Below are positions 1 to 5,477 of a stretch of DNA of 5,477 nucleotides, piece after piece; position 1 is the stretch's first letter; each line of letters begins with the position of its first letter. Location of the stretch: positions 1 to 5,477 of the forward strand of contig JAUUSS010000131.1 of the NCBI GenBank assembly GCA_030841765.1, read 5' to 3'. The position numbers and the translations under genes were made by a program. The notes beneath the pieces were generated by a model. The model was given only the letters and a program-made list of their open reading frames with translations, ran no database searches and was not told where the DNA came from. This stretch comes from Collinsella aerofaciens (GTDB lineage: Bacteria > Actinomycetota > Coriobacteriia > Coriobacteriales > Coriobacteriaceae).

Positions 1-26
1 AAATCCAAGGGTTATACCCTAAGAGC

Positions 27-52
27 AAACCACCCCTTTTAGGGGTGGTTTT
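27..52 (+). terminator. Rho-independent terminator of an upstream gene
   Basis: An 11-bp perfect stem (27-37 with 41-51) with a TTT loop is rich in CCCC/GGGG pairs, and the descending arm runs into TTTT at 49-52. This fits an intrinsic terminator for a plus-strand gene ending before the window. The minus-strand reading ends only in a short T run, so termination in that direction would be weaker. Confidence 0.8.
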
Positions 53-168
53 GATGCCAATTTGTTCGCTCTGGCCGCCGCTCGCTGCTGCCATGACATC
101 GGTGGCCCCCCAATGCACCAAATCCGCTGGGGCGGGCCTGACGGTGGCGCACGGAGTCGTGGTGTGAT

Positions 169-199
169 TTGCGTCGGTGTCCGCGCGGCTCGGTATACT
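169..199 (+). promoter_or_regulatory. Possible sigma-70-type promoter of pcrA
   Basis: TATACT at 194-199 matches the -10 consensus in five of six positions. The best -35 candidate, TTGCGT at 169-174, is poor and sits 19 bases away, longer than the usual 16-18. If real, transcription would start near 206, giving a leader of about 55 bases. It would also place the alternative upstream GTG start at 177 outside the transcript. The rest of 61-168 is GC-rich and shows no convincing operator or gene. Confidence 0.35.
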
Positions 200-248
200 G
201 GTACGGCTCAAACTATGGCGCCGCCCGCAGGCGCGCCGTCCGTCAGAT

Positions 249-254
249 GAGGAG
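249..254 (+). promoter_or_regulatory. Ribosome binding site deciding the pcrA start
   Basis: GAGGAG lies six bases before the ATG at 261, an ideal Shine-Dalgarno spacing. The reading frame stays open upstream to a GTG at 177, but no comparable site was seen for that start. This supports ATG 261. Confidence 0.8.
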
Positions 255-260
255 TCGCCC

Positions 261-3161
261 ATGACCCAGCCCCTGCCCTGGGAAAAGAACGCCGCGGTAC
301 CCGTACCGCCCGCGCCGGAACCCGTGCCGCTCGATGCATACACCGCCCCCGCTGCGCCGGAGCCCGAGCTCGTTCCGCTCGACATCTACGACGCTCCCGC
401 GCCGGCGCCCAAGCCCGCCAAACCGCTCGTCGACATCGACAGCCTTAATCCCGCCCAGCGCGAGGCGGTCCTGTCCACCGAGGGCCCGTTGCTGGTGCTC
501 GCCGGCGCCGGCTCGGGCAAGACCCGCGTCTTGACCTTCCGCATCGCACATATGCTCGGCGACCTGGGTGTTAAGCCTTGGCAGGTTCTTGCCATTACGT
601 TTACCAACAAGGCCGCGGCAGAGATGCGCGAGCGTCTGGCGGCACTCATTCCCAGCGGCACCCGTGGCATGTGGGTGTGCACCTTCCATGCTATGTGCGT
701 GCGCATGCTGCGCGAGGACGCCGACCTGTTGGGCTACACCGGCCAGTTCACCATCTACGATGACGATGACTCAAAGCGCATGGTGCGCGACATTATGCAG
801 GCGCTCGGCATCGAGCAAAAGCAGTTCCCCATCAACATGATCCGCAGCAAGATTAGCTCGGCCAAAAACGCCATGATCGGCCCCGAGGACATGCTCAAGA
901 GCGCCGATAGCCCCAACGACAAAAAGGCCGCGCAGGTCTACCTAGAGCTGGAGCGCCGCCTGCGCGCCGCCAATGCGATGGACTTTGACGACCTGCTCGT
1001 GCGCGCGCTCGAGCTGCTGCGCACCCGTCCCGAGGTGCTCGATAAGTACCAAGAGCGCTTCCGCTACATTAGCGTCGACGAGTATCAGGACACCAACCAC
1101 GTCCAGTACGAAATCGCCAACCTGCTGGCCGCTAAGTACCAAAACCTCATGGTCGTGGGCGACGATGACCAGTCCATTTACAGCTGGCGTGGCGCCGACA
1201 TCACCAACATCCTGGACTTTGAGAAGGACTTTAAAAACTGCAAGACCGTCAAGCTGGAGCAGAACTATCGCTCTACGGGTCACATCCTGAGCGCCGCCAA
1301 CGCCGTGGTGCGCCACAACTCGCAGCGCAAGGACAAGCGCCTGTTTACGGCCGAGGGCGATGGCGAGAAGATCCAGGCCTTCCAGGCGAGCGACGAACGC
1401 GACGAGGGTCGCTGGATTGCCGGCGAGATCGAGAAACTGCATGCCAAAGGCACGAGCTACGACGACATCGCCGTGTTCTATCGCACCAACGCCCAGTCGC
1501 GTATCCTCGAAGATATGTTCCTGCGCGCGGGCGTGCCCTACAAGATCGTGGGCGGCACGCGATTCTTCGACCGTGCCGAGATCCGCGACGTCATGGCCTA
1601 CCTTAAGATGATCGTGAACCCGGCCGACGAGATGAGCGTCAAGCGCGTCATCAACACACCGCGCCGCGGCATCGGTTCCACCTCGATCCAAAAGATCGAG
1701 CAGCTGGCGCGCGACAACCGCTGCTCGTTCTTCCAGGCTTGCGAGATCGCGTGTGCCGAAACCGGCATGTTTAGCGCCAAGGTGCGCAACGGCCTGTCGA
1801 GCTTTGTGTCGCTGGTGCGCGAGGGTCGCCGCATGGACGGCGAGCTCAAGGACGTTGTCGAGATGATTGTCGATAAGACGGGCCTACTGCAGGCTTTCCG
1901 CGCCGAGGGCACCATGGAGTCCGAGAGCCGCGCCGAGAACATCCAGGAATTCCTGGGCGTCGCTGCCGAATTTGAGGAGACGCACGAGGACATCGAGGGT
2001 ACGCTCGAGAGCTTGGAAGAGCTGCGCGCAGCCGGTGTTGCCGACGTGCCTGCCGGCGCCGAGCCCGAGCCCGTCGTGGTGAGCGCGCCTGCGCCCGAAC
2101 CGGGGCCATCTGCCCCGGCATCCTCGTTTGAGGCACTCGTCGGCGCGCGCGATGCCGCGGGCTCCAATCCGCTCGATAGTCTGGCTGCTCCGGCGCTGTC
2201 TCCGCAGGATGCCCTGGCTGCTGCCATCGCGGGCAACGCGTATGCCGCGCCGACGGAGATGCCGGCGGGTGCCGTGCATGCCGACGAGATTGAGCGCACC
2301 TACGGTCCGCTCACCTGTAAGGCGCTGCCGGCACTCATGGAGTGGCTGGCCCTGCGCTCCGACTTGGATTCCCTGGCCGGCGAGACGCATGCCATCACCA
2401 TGATGACCATCCACTCCGCCAAGGGCCTGGAGTTCCCGGCGGTGTTCGTGGCCGGCATGGAGGAGGGCATCTTCCCGCACGTGCACGACTTTGGCGGCAG
2501 CGATGACCCGGGTAAGCTTGAGGAGGAGCGTCGCCTGGCCTACGTCGCCATCACGCGCGCCCGCAAGCGCCTGTTCCTGACCTATGCAGCCACGCGTCGC
2601 ACCTACGGCTCGACCTCTGCCAACCCGCGCTCGCGCTTCCTCAATGAGATTCCGTTTGAGGATATCGAGTTTAGCGGTATCGGTTCTGCCGGTTTTGAAG
2701 GCACGGGCTGGGAGAAGCGCGGCGACCGTCACGGCACCTTTGGCTCGGGCATGGGTTCGGATATGTATGGCGGCAAGGTGTTTGGCTCGCATACGCGCTC
2801 GACCGGCGGTTCCGGTTCGCGCGGTGGATCGAGCTTTGACGATTTCTTTGGCGGCAGCAGCTACGGGACCGAGCGCCATCGTGGGGTCTCGCCCGACGCC
2901 GGCCGTGTTGCCTCGACCTTTGGCTCGGGCGCGCCGCGAGCCAAAAAGCCGTCGTCCAAGGTGTCCCCGACGGTGGAGCGCAAGGTCGATCGCGCCAGCG
3001 CATCGCAGGACTTTGCCGCGGGCGATACCGTGAGCCATAAGACCTTTGGCACGGGTACCGTGATCTCGGTCGCCGGAGACATGATCGAGGTCCAGTTCGA
3101 AAAGACCGGCCAGACCAAAAAGCTCATGAAGGGATTCGCTCCGATCGTCAAGCTGTCATAA
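261..3161 (+). CDS. pcrA: ATP-dependent DNA helicase PcrA/UvrD (superfamily 1A)
   Basis: This 966-residue protein is a 3'-5' DNA helicase/translocase of the PcrA/UvrD family, which acts in nucleotide excision repair, removal of RecA filaments and transcription-replication conflicts. Visible motifs, in order: Q-motif LNPAQ (62-66), Walker A GAGSGKT (82-88, Lys87), motif II DEYQDTN (273-279), motif III GDDDQSIYSWRGAD (300-313), motif IV QNYRS (334-338), motif V TIHSAKGLEF (716-725) and motif VI RLAYVAITRAR (758-768). The C-terminus (about 917-966) is the Tudor-like domain known in PcrA to contact RNA polymerase. It is longer than typical PcrA (about 720-750 residues) because of a Pro/Ala-rich N-terminal tail (about 1-58), an Ala/Pro-rich insert (about 590-675) and a long Gly/Ser-rich linker (about 799-915). 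ATG 261 is chosen for its Shine-Dalgarno. A GTG at 177 would add 28 residues and looks unlikely. All catalytic motifs are intact. Calling it PcrA rather than UvrD is convention for Gram-positives. Confidence 0.96.
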   Translation: MTQPLPWEKNAAVPVPPAPEPVPLDAYTAPAAPEPELVPLDIYDAPAPAPKPAKPLVDIDSLNPAQREAVLSTEGPLLVLAGAGSGKTRVLTFRIAHMLGDLGVKPWQVLAITFTNKAAAEMRERLAALIPSGTRGMWVCTFHAMCVRMLREDADLLGYTGQFTIYDDDDSKRMVRDIMQALGIEQKQFPINMIRSKISSAKNAMIGPEDMLKSADSPNDKKAAQVYLELERRLRAANAMDFDDLLVRALELLRTRPEVLDKYQERFRYISVDEYQDTNHVQYEIANLLAAKYQNLMVVGDDDQSIYSWRGADITNILDFEKDFKNCKTVKLEQNYRSTGHILSAANAVVRHNSQRKDKRLFTAEGDGEKIQAFQASDERDEGRWIAGEIEKLHAKGTSYDDIAVFYRTNAQSRILEDMFLRAGVPYKIVGGTRFFDRAEIRDVMAYLKMIVNPADEMSVKRVINTPRRGIGSTSIQKIEQLARDNRCSFFQACEIACAETGMFSAKVRNGLSSFVSLVREGRRMDGELKDVVEMIVDKTGLLQAFRAEGTMESESRAENIQEFLGVAAEFEETHEDIEGTLESLEELRAAGVADVPAGAEPEPVVVSAPAPEPGPSAPASSFEALVGARDAAGSNPLDSLAAPALSPQDALAAAIAGNAYAAPTEMPAGAVHADEIERTYGPLTCKALPALMEWLALRSDLDSLAGETHAITMMTIHSAKGLEFPAVFVAGMEEGIFPHVHDFGGSDDPGKLEEERRLAYVAITRARKRLFLTYAATRRTYGSTSANPRSRFLNEIPFEDIEFSGIGSAGFEGTGWEKRGDRHGTFGSGMGSDMYGGKVFGSHTRSTGGSGSRGGSSFDDFFGGSSYGTERHRGVSPDAGRVASTFGSGAPRAKKPSSKVSPTVERKVDRASASQDFAAGDTVSHKTFGTGTVISVAGDMIEVQFEKTGQTKKLMKGFAPIVKLS

Positions 3162-3168
3162 TCCCGGC

Positions 3169-3297
3169 GGACCTGGGCGGGCGTATGGGGCAACATCGCC
3201 TGCTCGGGCAGTCCTGCTCGCACGGAGAGCACATTAAGTGCTCTCCGGCTCGTGCGGAACTCGCGATCGATGTTGCCCCATACGCCCGCCCAGGTCC
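3169..3297. repeat. 129-bp palindromic element: perfect 30-bp inverted arms around a conserved core
   Basis: Bases 3169-3198 and 3268-3297 are exact reverse complements over 30 bp. They enclose further hairpins: CTGC/GCAG with a TCGG loop (3200-3211), and a larger stem-loop at 3220-3255. The element begins eight bases after the pcrA stop, so in the mRNA it would fold into one long branched hairpin. There is no T run directly after it, so it is not a textbook terminator. It could be an RNA 3' structure, a MITE-like or REP-like mobile palindrome, or a bidirectional terminator. It encodes no credible protein. Part of its interior (3218-3270) recurs inverted at 5425-5477. Confidence 0.85.
3218..3270 (+). 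repeat. Dispersed repeat core, copy 1
   Basis: These 53 bases are identical to the reverse complement of 5425-5477. The core folds into a hairpin. GGAGAGCAC (3224-3232) pairs with GTGCTCTCC (3238-3246) around the loop ATTAA. After a one-sided GGCTC bulge (3247-3251), GCAC (3220-3223) pairs with GTGC (3252-3255). From the TCG...CGA symmetry at the arm junctions, the whole core may span 3196-3270, but only 53 bases can be compared because copy 2 is cut by the window end. Confidence 0.9.
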
Positions 3298-3313
3298 TTA
3301 GATAACGTTGCTT

Positions 3314-3342
3314 GCGAACGTCGCTTTGCCCGTTCGCTTTTT
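3314..3342 (+). terminator. Rho-independent terminator downstream of pcrA
   Basis: GCGAACG (3314-3320) and CGTTCGC (3331-3337) form a 7-bp perfect stem with a 10-base loop, followed directly by TTTTT (3338-3342). This is the best textbook terminator for the pcrA transcript. Confidence 0.75.
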
Positions 3343-3380
3343 GGTCTGGAGGGCCGGGTGGGCTGAATACTTAGACATGG

Positions 3381-3427
3381 CAAGGGGCTCCCCCGTTAAA
3401 GAACGGGGGAGCCCCTTGTTGCGTTTT
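3381..3427 (+). terminator. Long perfect hairpin / terminator before the two-gene operon
   Basis: Bases 3381-3397 and 3402-3418 form a perfect 17-bp stem with an AAAG loop, very GC-rich in its centre. It is followed by TTGTTGC and then TTTT at 3424-3427. It could stop any readthrough from pcrA and so insulate the downstream operon. The 19 bases CGGGGGAGCCCCTTGTTGC (3404-3422) recur exactly at 5352-5370 in the terminator after the operon. The stem is nearly symmetric and may also work on the other strand. Confidence 0.7.
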
Positions 3428-3451
3428 GAATGGTGCGCTTGGCTTTGATGA

Positions 3452-3479
3452 TTGATGATTTTATACGATTCAGTATAAT
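3452..3479 (+). promoter_or_regulatory. Promoter of the antitoxin-toxin operon
   Basis: A perfect -10 box TATAAT (3474-3479) lies 16 bases after TTGATG (3452-3457), which matches four of six -35 positions including TTGA. Transcription would start near 3486, leaving a leader of about 40 bases before ATG 3527. The -35 region lies in a tandem duplication of TTGATGA (3445-3451, 3452-3458). The local AT-richness contrasts with the GC-rich DNA upstream. Confidence 0.7.
3461..3478. promoter_or_regulatory. Palindromic operator candidate over the -10 box
   Basis: TTATAC (3461-3466) and GTATAA (3473-3478) are perfect inverted half-sites separated by six bases, and the right half covers most of the -10 box. 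A dimeric winged-helix protein bound here would block RNA polymerase. AbiEi antitoxins are known to repress their own promoters through inverted repeats, so the first gene of the operon is the obvious candidate binder. That link is inferred. Confidence 0.5.
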
Positions 3480-3526
3480 TTCAGATAGACGCTAAAATGT
3501 AACCGAAATGAAAACGGTGATTGTAC

Positions 3527-4549
3527 ATGCTGATAAACTGCCTCCCAAAAAGACTCTTCTCTTTAGAGCTCGCTATCGACCCGGAGCCAGTTGAGATGCA
3601 GATTCCTCGCATGTATCTTGAGCGGTATTCGCTTCGCTTGGCACGGCTCGGCATGTCTAAACAGGGCCGTTTTATTGTTGCGGAACCAAAGGAACCGCCC
3701 AGTGTCATTTCGGCGCGAAATCTCGTCAGTGCGGTGCGCAAGTTAGATGTTCACCCGGTGGTAATTTGCTGGGATGCTATGGATTTAGGTTTTATGCGCG
3801 CGCTTTCTTCGGAGGGAATCGCATATATCCGAGATGAGCGAAATGCGTTCCTGCCGTTTATCGGAGCCGTTATTTCCGATGAGGTGCTGGGTGCTTCTCC
3901 CGCTGCTCCGCTTTCGCCCCAATCTCAACGAATCGTCCTAAATCTCATTGCGGGACGATGGGTTGACTGCTCCGCCGGCGACCTAGCGCGTCTGTGTGGC
4001 AAAAGCGCGGCAAGCGTCAGCGGCTATCTTTCGGAAATCGCCGCTATAGCTCCTGGGTTGATTATGCGGGACGGCAAAAAGCGTATATTGTGCGACGCCG
4101 GGCTGTCGACCGAGACGTTGCTAGATGGGTTTGAGGACTATCTTCGCACGCCAGTTTTAGAGCGAATCCGGCTCAAGAAGGTTATCGAGAGAACAGAGCT
4201 ACGTGCCGTTGATGCGCTGCTTTCCGGTGTGTCTGCCCTTAGCTATATGTCCGACCTTGCCCATGAAGACTCTGCTCCAACCATTGCTCTCGAAAAATAT
4301 CAGCTAGAGGCCTTGAAAGAGCATATGGGCGACAGATGGCTGGAGGCTCAGTGGTACGAACCGGCGGCAGTTGTGATTGAGGTCTGGTCGTATCCCGTGG
4401 ACGCGCCGTCCGATATTAGTTTTGACGCGACGGGTTTGCAGTGTGTCGACCCGTTTTCCTTATACGTTGCTTGCGCAAAAGCAGATTACAAAGAAGATCG
4501 TCTGCTCGACGCGGTCGAACAGCTCAGGAGGACGATATGTCAAAAGTGA
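3527..4549 (+). CDS. AbiEi-like antitoxin / winged-helix transcriptional regulator
   Basis: This 340-residue protein is the likely antitoxin and autorepressor of a type IV-like toxin-antitoxin pair. The N-terminal part (about 60-120) includes a segment reading PVVICWDAMDLGFMRAL and then FLPFIG (108-113), a layout I associate with MarR-like winged-helix proteins found beside AbiEii-type genes. A winged helix-turn-helix follows at about 129-190 (LSPQSQRIVLNLI, then GDLARLCGKSAASVSGYLSEI). The C-terminal part has SGVSAL (233-238), VIEVWSYP (283-290) and VDPFSLYVA (307-315), resembling the AbiEi C-terminal region. No signal peptide or membrane segment is seen, so it should be cytoplasmic. ATG 3527 is preferred over TTG 3521: GGTGA (3516-3520) is six bases from the ATG but abuts the TTG. 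Its end overlaps the next gene by 13 bases. By eye it is less GC-rich than pcrA, consistent with acquisition by transfer. It could act only as a transcription factor. The family call is by remembered pattern, not alignment. Confidence 0.75.
   Translation: MLINCLPKRLFSLELAIDPEPVEMQIPRMYLERYSLRLARLGMSKQGRFIVAEPKEPPSVISARNLVSAVRKLDVHPVVICWDAMDLGFMRALSSEGIAYIRDERNAFLPFIGAVISDEVLGASPAAPLSPQSQRIVLNLIAGRWVDCSAGDLARLCGKSAASVSGYLSEIAAIAPGLIMRDGKKRILCDAGLSTETLLDGFEDYLRTPVLERIRLKKVIERTELRAVDALLSGVSALSYMSDLAHEDSAPTIALEKYQLEALKEHMGDRWLEAQWYEPAAVVIEVWSYPVDAPSDISFDATGLQCVDPFSLYVACAKADYKEDRLLDAVEQLRRTICQK
4526..4531 (+). promoter_or_regulatory. Ribosome binding site of the toxin gene, inside the antitoxin gene
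   Basis: A perfect AGGAGG sits five bases before ATG 4537. It fixes the toxin start there rather than at any upstream in-frame codon. Lying within the last codons of the antitoxin gene, it suggests translational coupling. Confidence 0.85.
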
Positions 4550-5304
4550 GGGGAATAGAGCGATTTGCCGATGCCATGAGCGGCTGTAAAGGCGGTTACG
4601 TCCTTATTGGTGGAGGGGCCTGCAGCGTTCTATTTGACAATGAGGGCGATTCGTTTAGAGCTACTGAAGACTTGGATATCGTCGTAATTGTTGATGGGGA
4701 AGGCGTTGAATTCGCCACTGCATTGTGGGCATTTATCAAAGCTGTCGGATATGAGACTGGGAAGGTCGGCGATGGAAAGTGCACTTACTATCGGTTCTGT
4801 TTGCCCGAAGGATCAAGGCAAGTCCTAGACTATCCCGGCCAAATTGAGCTATTCGCCCGACATCCTGCTTTTGTGCTCGAAGATGAAACGAGCGAAGTGG
4901 CACCTCTTTCCTTTGACGGGGCCGTATCAAGTCTTTCGGCAATTATTCTCGACGATGGCTACTACGAATTTATTCGCGACAACGCAACGAACGTAGAGGG
5001 CATTACGTTGCTCGATGCGCTCCATATCATTCCCCTCAAGATGCGTGCACACATTGATATCAATAGGAGCTATGAAGAAGGGCGCCATTGCAACGATAAA
5101 GATCGACGAAAGCATCGCTCGGATATTGTTCGACTTGCGGGTTTGTTGCCGCCTTCGGCTCGCTTGGAGCTAATAGAGCAAATGAGGGCTGACGCCGGAG
5201 ACTTCTTTGCGGACTTTTCTTCTTATGTAAATCGGCAGACCGATCGTAAAGAGAGAGCGCGTCTTCAGGACACATTATCGTTTCTCGAAAAGGTCTACCT
5301 ATAG
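4537..5304 (+). CDS. AbiEii/MenA-like nucleotidyltransferase, putative type IV toxin
   Basis: This 255-residue protein carries the signature of the polymerase-beta-like nucleotidyltransferase fold. GGGACS (25-30) is followed by RATEDLD (41-47), where Asp45 and Asp47 are the likely metal-binding pair and Glu104 in QIELFAR a possible third acid. Further on are SSLSAIILDDGYY (131-143), IPLKMRAHIDI (165-175, Lys168) and KHRSDIVRL (192-200), corresponding to the Lys and Lys-x-x-Asp regions of AbiEii-family toxins. Known relatives bind GTP or add nucleotides to tRNA 3' ends (MenA). The substrate here is unknown. No signal peptide or membrane segment is visible. The order antitoxin then toxin, the 13-base overlap and the shared promoter match AbiE operons. 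The start is set by AGGAGG at 4526-4531, and the frame is open further upstream without support. A terminator follows 26 bases after the stop. A housekeeping nucleotidyltransferase role is possible but unlikely given the partner. Toxicity is inferred. Confidence 0.78.
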   Translation: MSKVRGIERFADAMSGCKGGYVLIGGGACSVLFDNEGDSFRATEDLDIVVIVDGEGVEFATALWAFIKAVGYETGKVGDGKCTYYRFCLPEGSRQVLDYPGQIELFARHPAFVLEDETSEVAPLSFDGAVSSLSAIILDDGYYEFIRDNATNVEGITLLDALHIIPLKMRAHIDINRSYEEGRHCNDKDRRKHRSDIVRLAGLLPPSARLELIEQMRADAGDFFADFSSYVNRQTDRKERARLQDTLSFLEKVYL

Positions 5305-5329
5305 GCACCTTGATTCGTTATGTATGGTG

Positions 5330-5375
5330 AGGGGCTCTCCCGTTTGATGAGCGGGGGAGCCCCTTGTTGCTTTTT
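5330..5375 (+). terminator. Rho-independent terminator of the antitoxin-toxin operon
   Basis: GGGGCTCTCCCG (5331-5342) pairs with CGGGGGAGCCCC (5352-5363), with one T-G wobble, an extra A-T pair at the base (5330 with 5364) and a loop of roughly nine bases. It is followed by TTGTTGC and TTTTT (5371-5375). The 3' half, CGGGGGAGCCCCTTGTTGC, is identical to 3404-3422 upstream of the operon, while the loop differs. The wobble pair suggests selection on RNA pairing. Confidence 0.85.
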
Positions 5376-5424
5376 GATTGTCGTAACTAGCCAGAGGCTC
5401 GCCGGGACGGGACGCGGGGTTTGG

Positions 5425-5477
5425 TCGATCGCGAGTTCCGCACGAGCCGGAGAGCACTTAATGTGCTCTCCGTGCGA
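5425..5477 (-). repeat. Dispersed repeat core, copy 2 (inverted, cut by window end)
   Basis: These 53 bases are the exact reverse complement of 3218-3270, including the bulged hairpin with its 5-base loop. The match stops at 5425. The sequence before it (5401-5424, rich in GGGACGGG) is unrelated to the arm of copy 1. The element continues past the window, so its right side cannot be read. Confidence 0.9.

Noticed and set aside
8..20. AGGGT-TAT-ACCCT mini-hairpin at the window start
   Set aside because: It has a 5-bp stem and 3-base loop with no T run, and the context lies outside the window. It could be chance, and the adjacent terminator at 27-52 suffices.
62..250. Small 62-residue open frame in the pcrA leader
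   Set aside because: It starts with TTG, shows no ribosome site or recognisable motif, and overlaps the likely promoter and leader. Chance openness in GC-rich DNA explains it.
177..260. Upstream GTG start adding 28 residues to PcrA
   Set aside because: No good ribosome site was seen at 177, a possible -10 box lies inside the stretch, and ATG 261 has a perfect Shine-Dalgarno six bases upstream.
942..3038. Long minus-strand and shifted open frames across pcrA
   Set aside because: They lie opposite or within a gene with intact helicase motifs. Their Arg/Ala/Gly-rich composition is typical of shadow frames in GC-rich DNA.
3169..3297. Insertion sequence or retron
   Set aside because: No transposase or reverse transcriptase gene is in the window, and the element is only 129 bp. 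Only a non-autonomous palindromic repeat can be supported.
3315..3336. CGAAC...GTTCG pair resembling a LexA (SOS) box
   Set aside because: The half-sites are 12 bases apart rather than 4 and are followed by TTTTT, so a terminator stem is the better reading. No SOS box was found before pcrA.
3502..3518. ACCG...CGGT hairpin touching the antitoxin ribosome site (riboswitch-like)
   Set aside because: A 4-bp stem with a 9-base loop is too weak to claim translational control.

Overview
The window looks like chromosomal DNA from a high-GC Gram-positive bacterium, most likely a Coriobacteriia member (Collinsella-like). This placement is an inference. It rests on a GC-rich PcrA-type helicase with Ala/Pro-rich and Gly/Ser-rich inserts, strong GGAGG-type ribosome binding sites, and the style of the intergenic hairpins. 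No rRNA, tRNA, CRISPR array or transposase gene was seen.

Layout. Positions 1-60 hold the terminator of an upstream gene outside the window. Positions 61-260 are the leader of a large helicase gene, with a weak promoter candidate and a clear Shine-Dalgarno. Positions 261-3161 encode a 966-residue PcrA/UvrD superfamily 1 DNA helicase with all the classic motifs and a C-terminal Tudor-like domain. The 365-base gap at 3162-3526 is densely structured. It contains a 129-bp element with perfect 30-bp inverted arms around a conserved hairpin core, then a Rho-independent terminator, then a second long perfect hairpin, and finally a promoter whose -10 box lies in a palindrome. Positions 3527-4549 and 4537-5304 are a two-gene operon overlapping by 13 bases. 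The first gene encodes a winged-helix regulator resembling AbiEi-type antitoxins. The second encodes a nucleotidyltransferase-fold protein resembling AbiEii/MenA-type toxins. A terminator follows at 5330-5375. It shares 19 identical bases with the hairpin before the operon. The window ends inside a second, inverted copy of the hairpin core.

How it fits together. The helicase is core genome, acting in DNA repair and in clearing stalled complexes. The two-gene operon is accessory: it looks less GC-rich than the helicase, has its own promoter with a likely autoregulatory operator, and is boxed in by matching terminators and by inverted copies of a dispersed repeat. The best reading is a type IV (AbiE-like) toxin-antitoxin or phage-defence cassette in a repeat-bounded slot downstream of pcrA. 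The toxin-antitoxin pairing is a known type. The less explained feature is the dispersed repeat, whose 53-bp sequence is identical in both copies while the flanking arms differ between loci.
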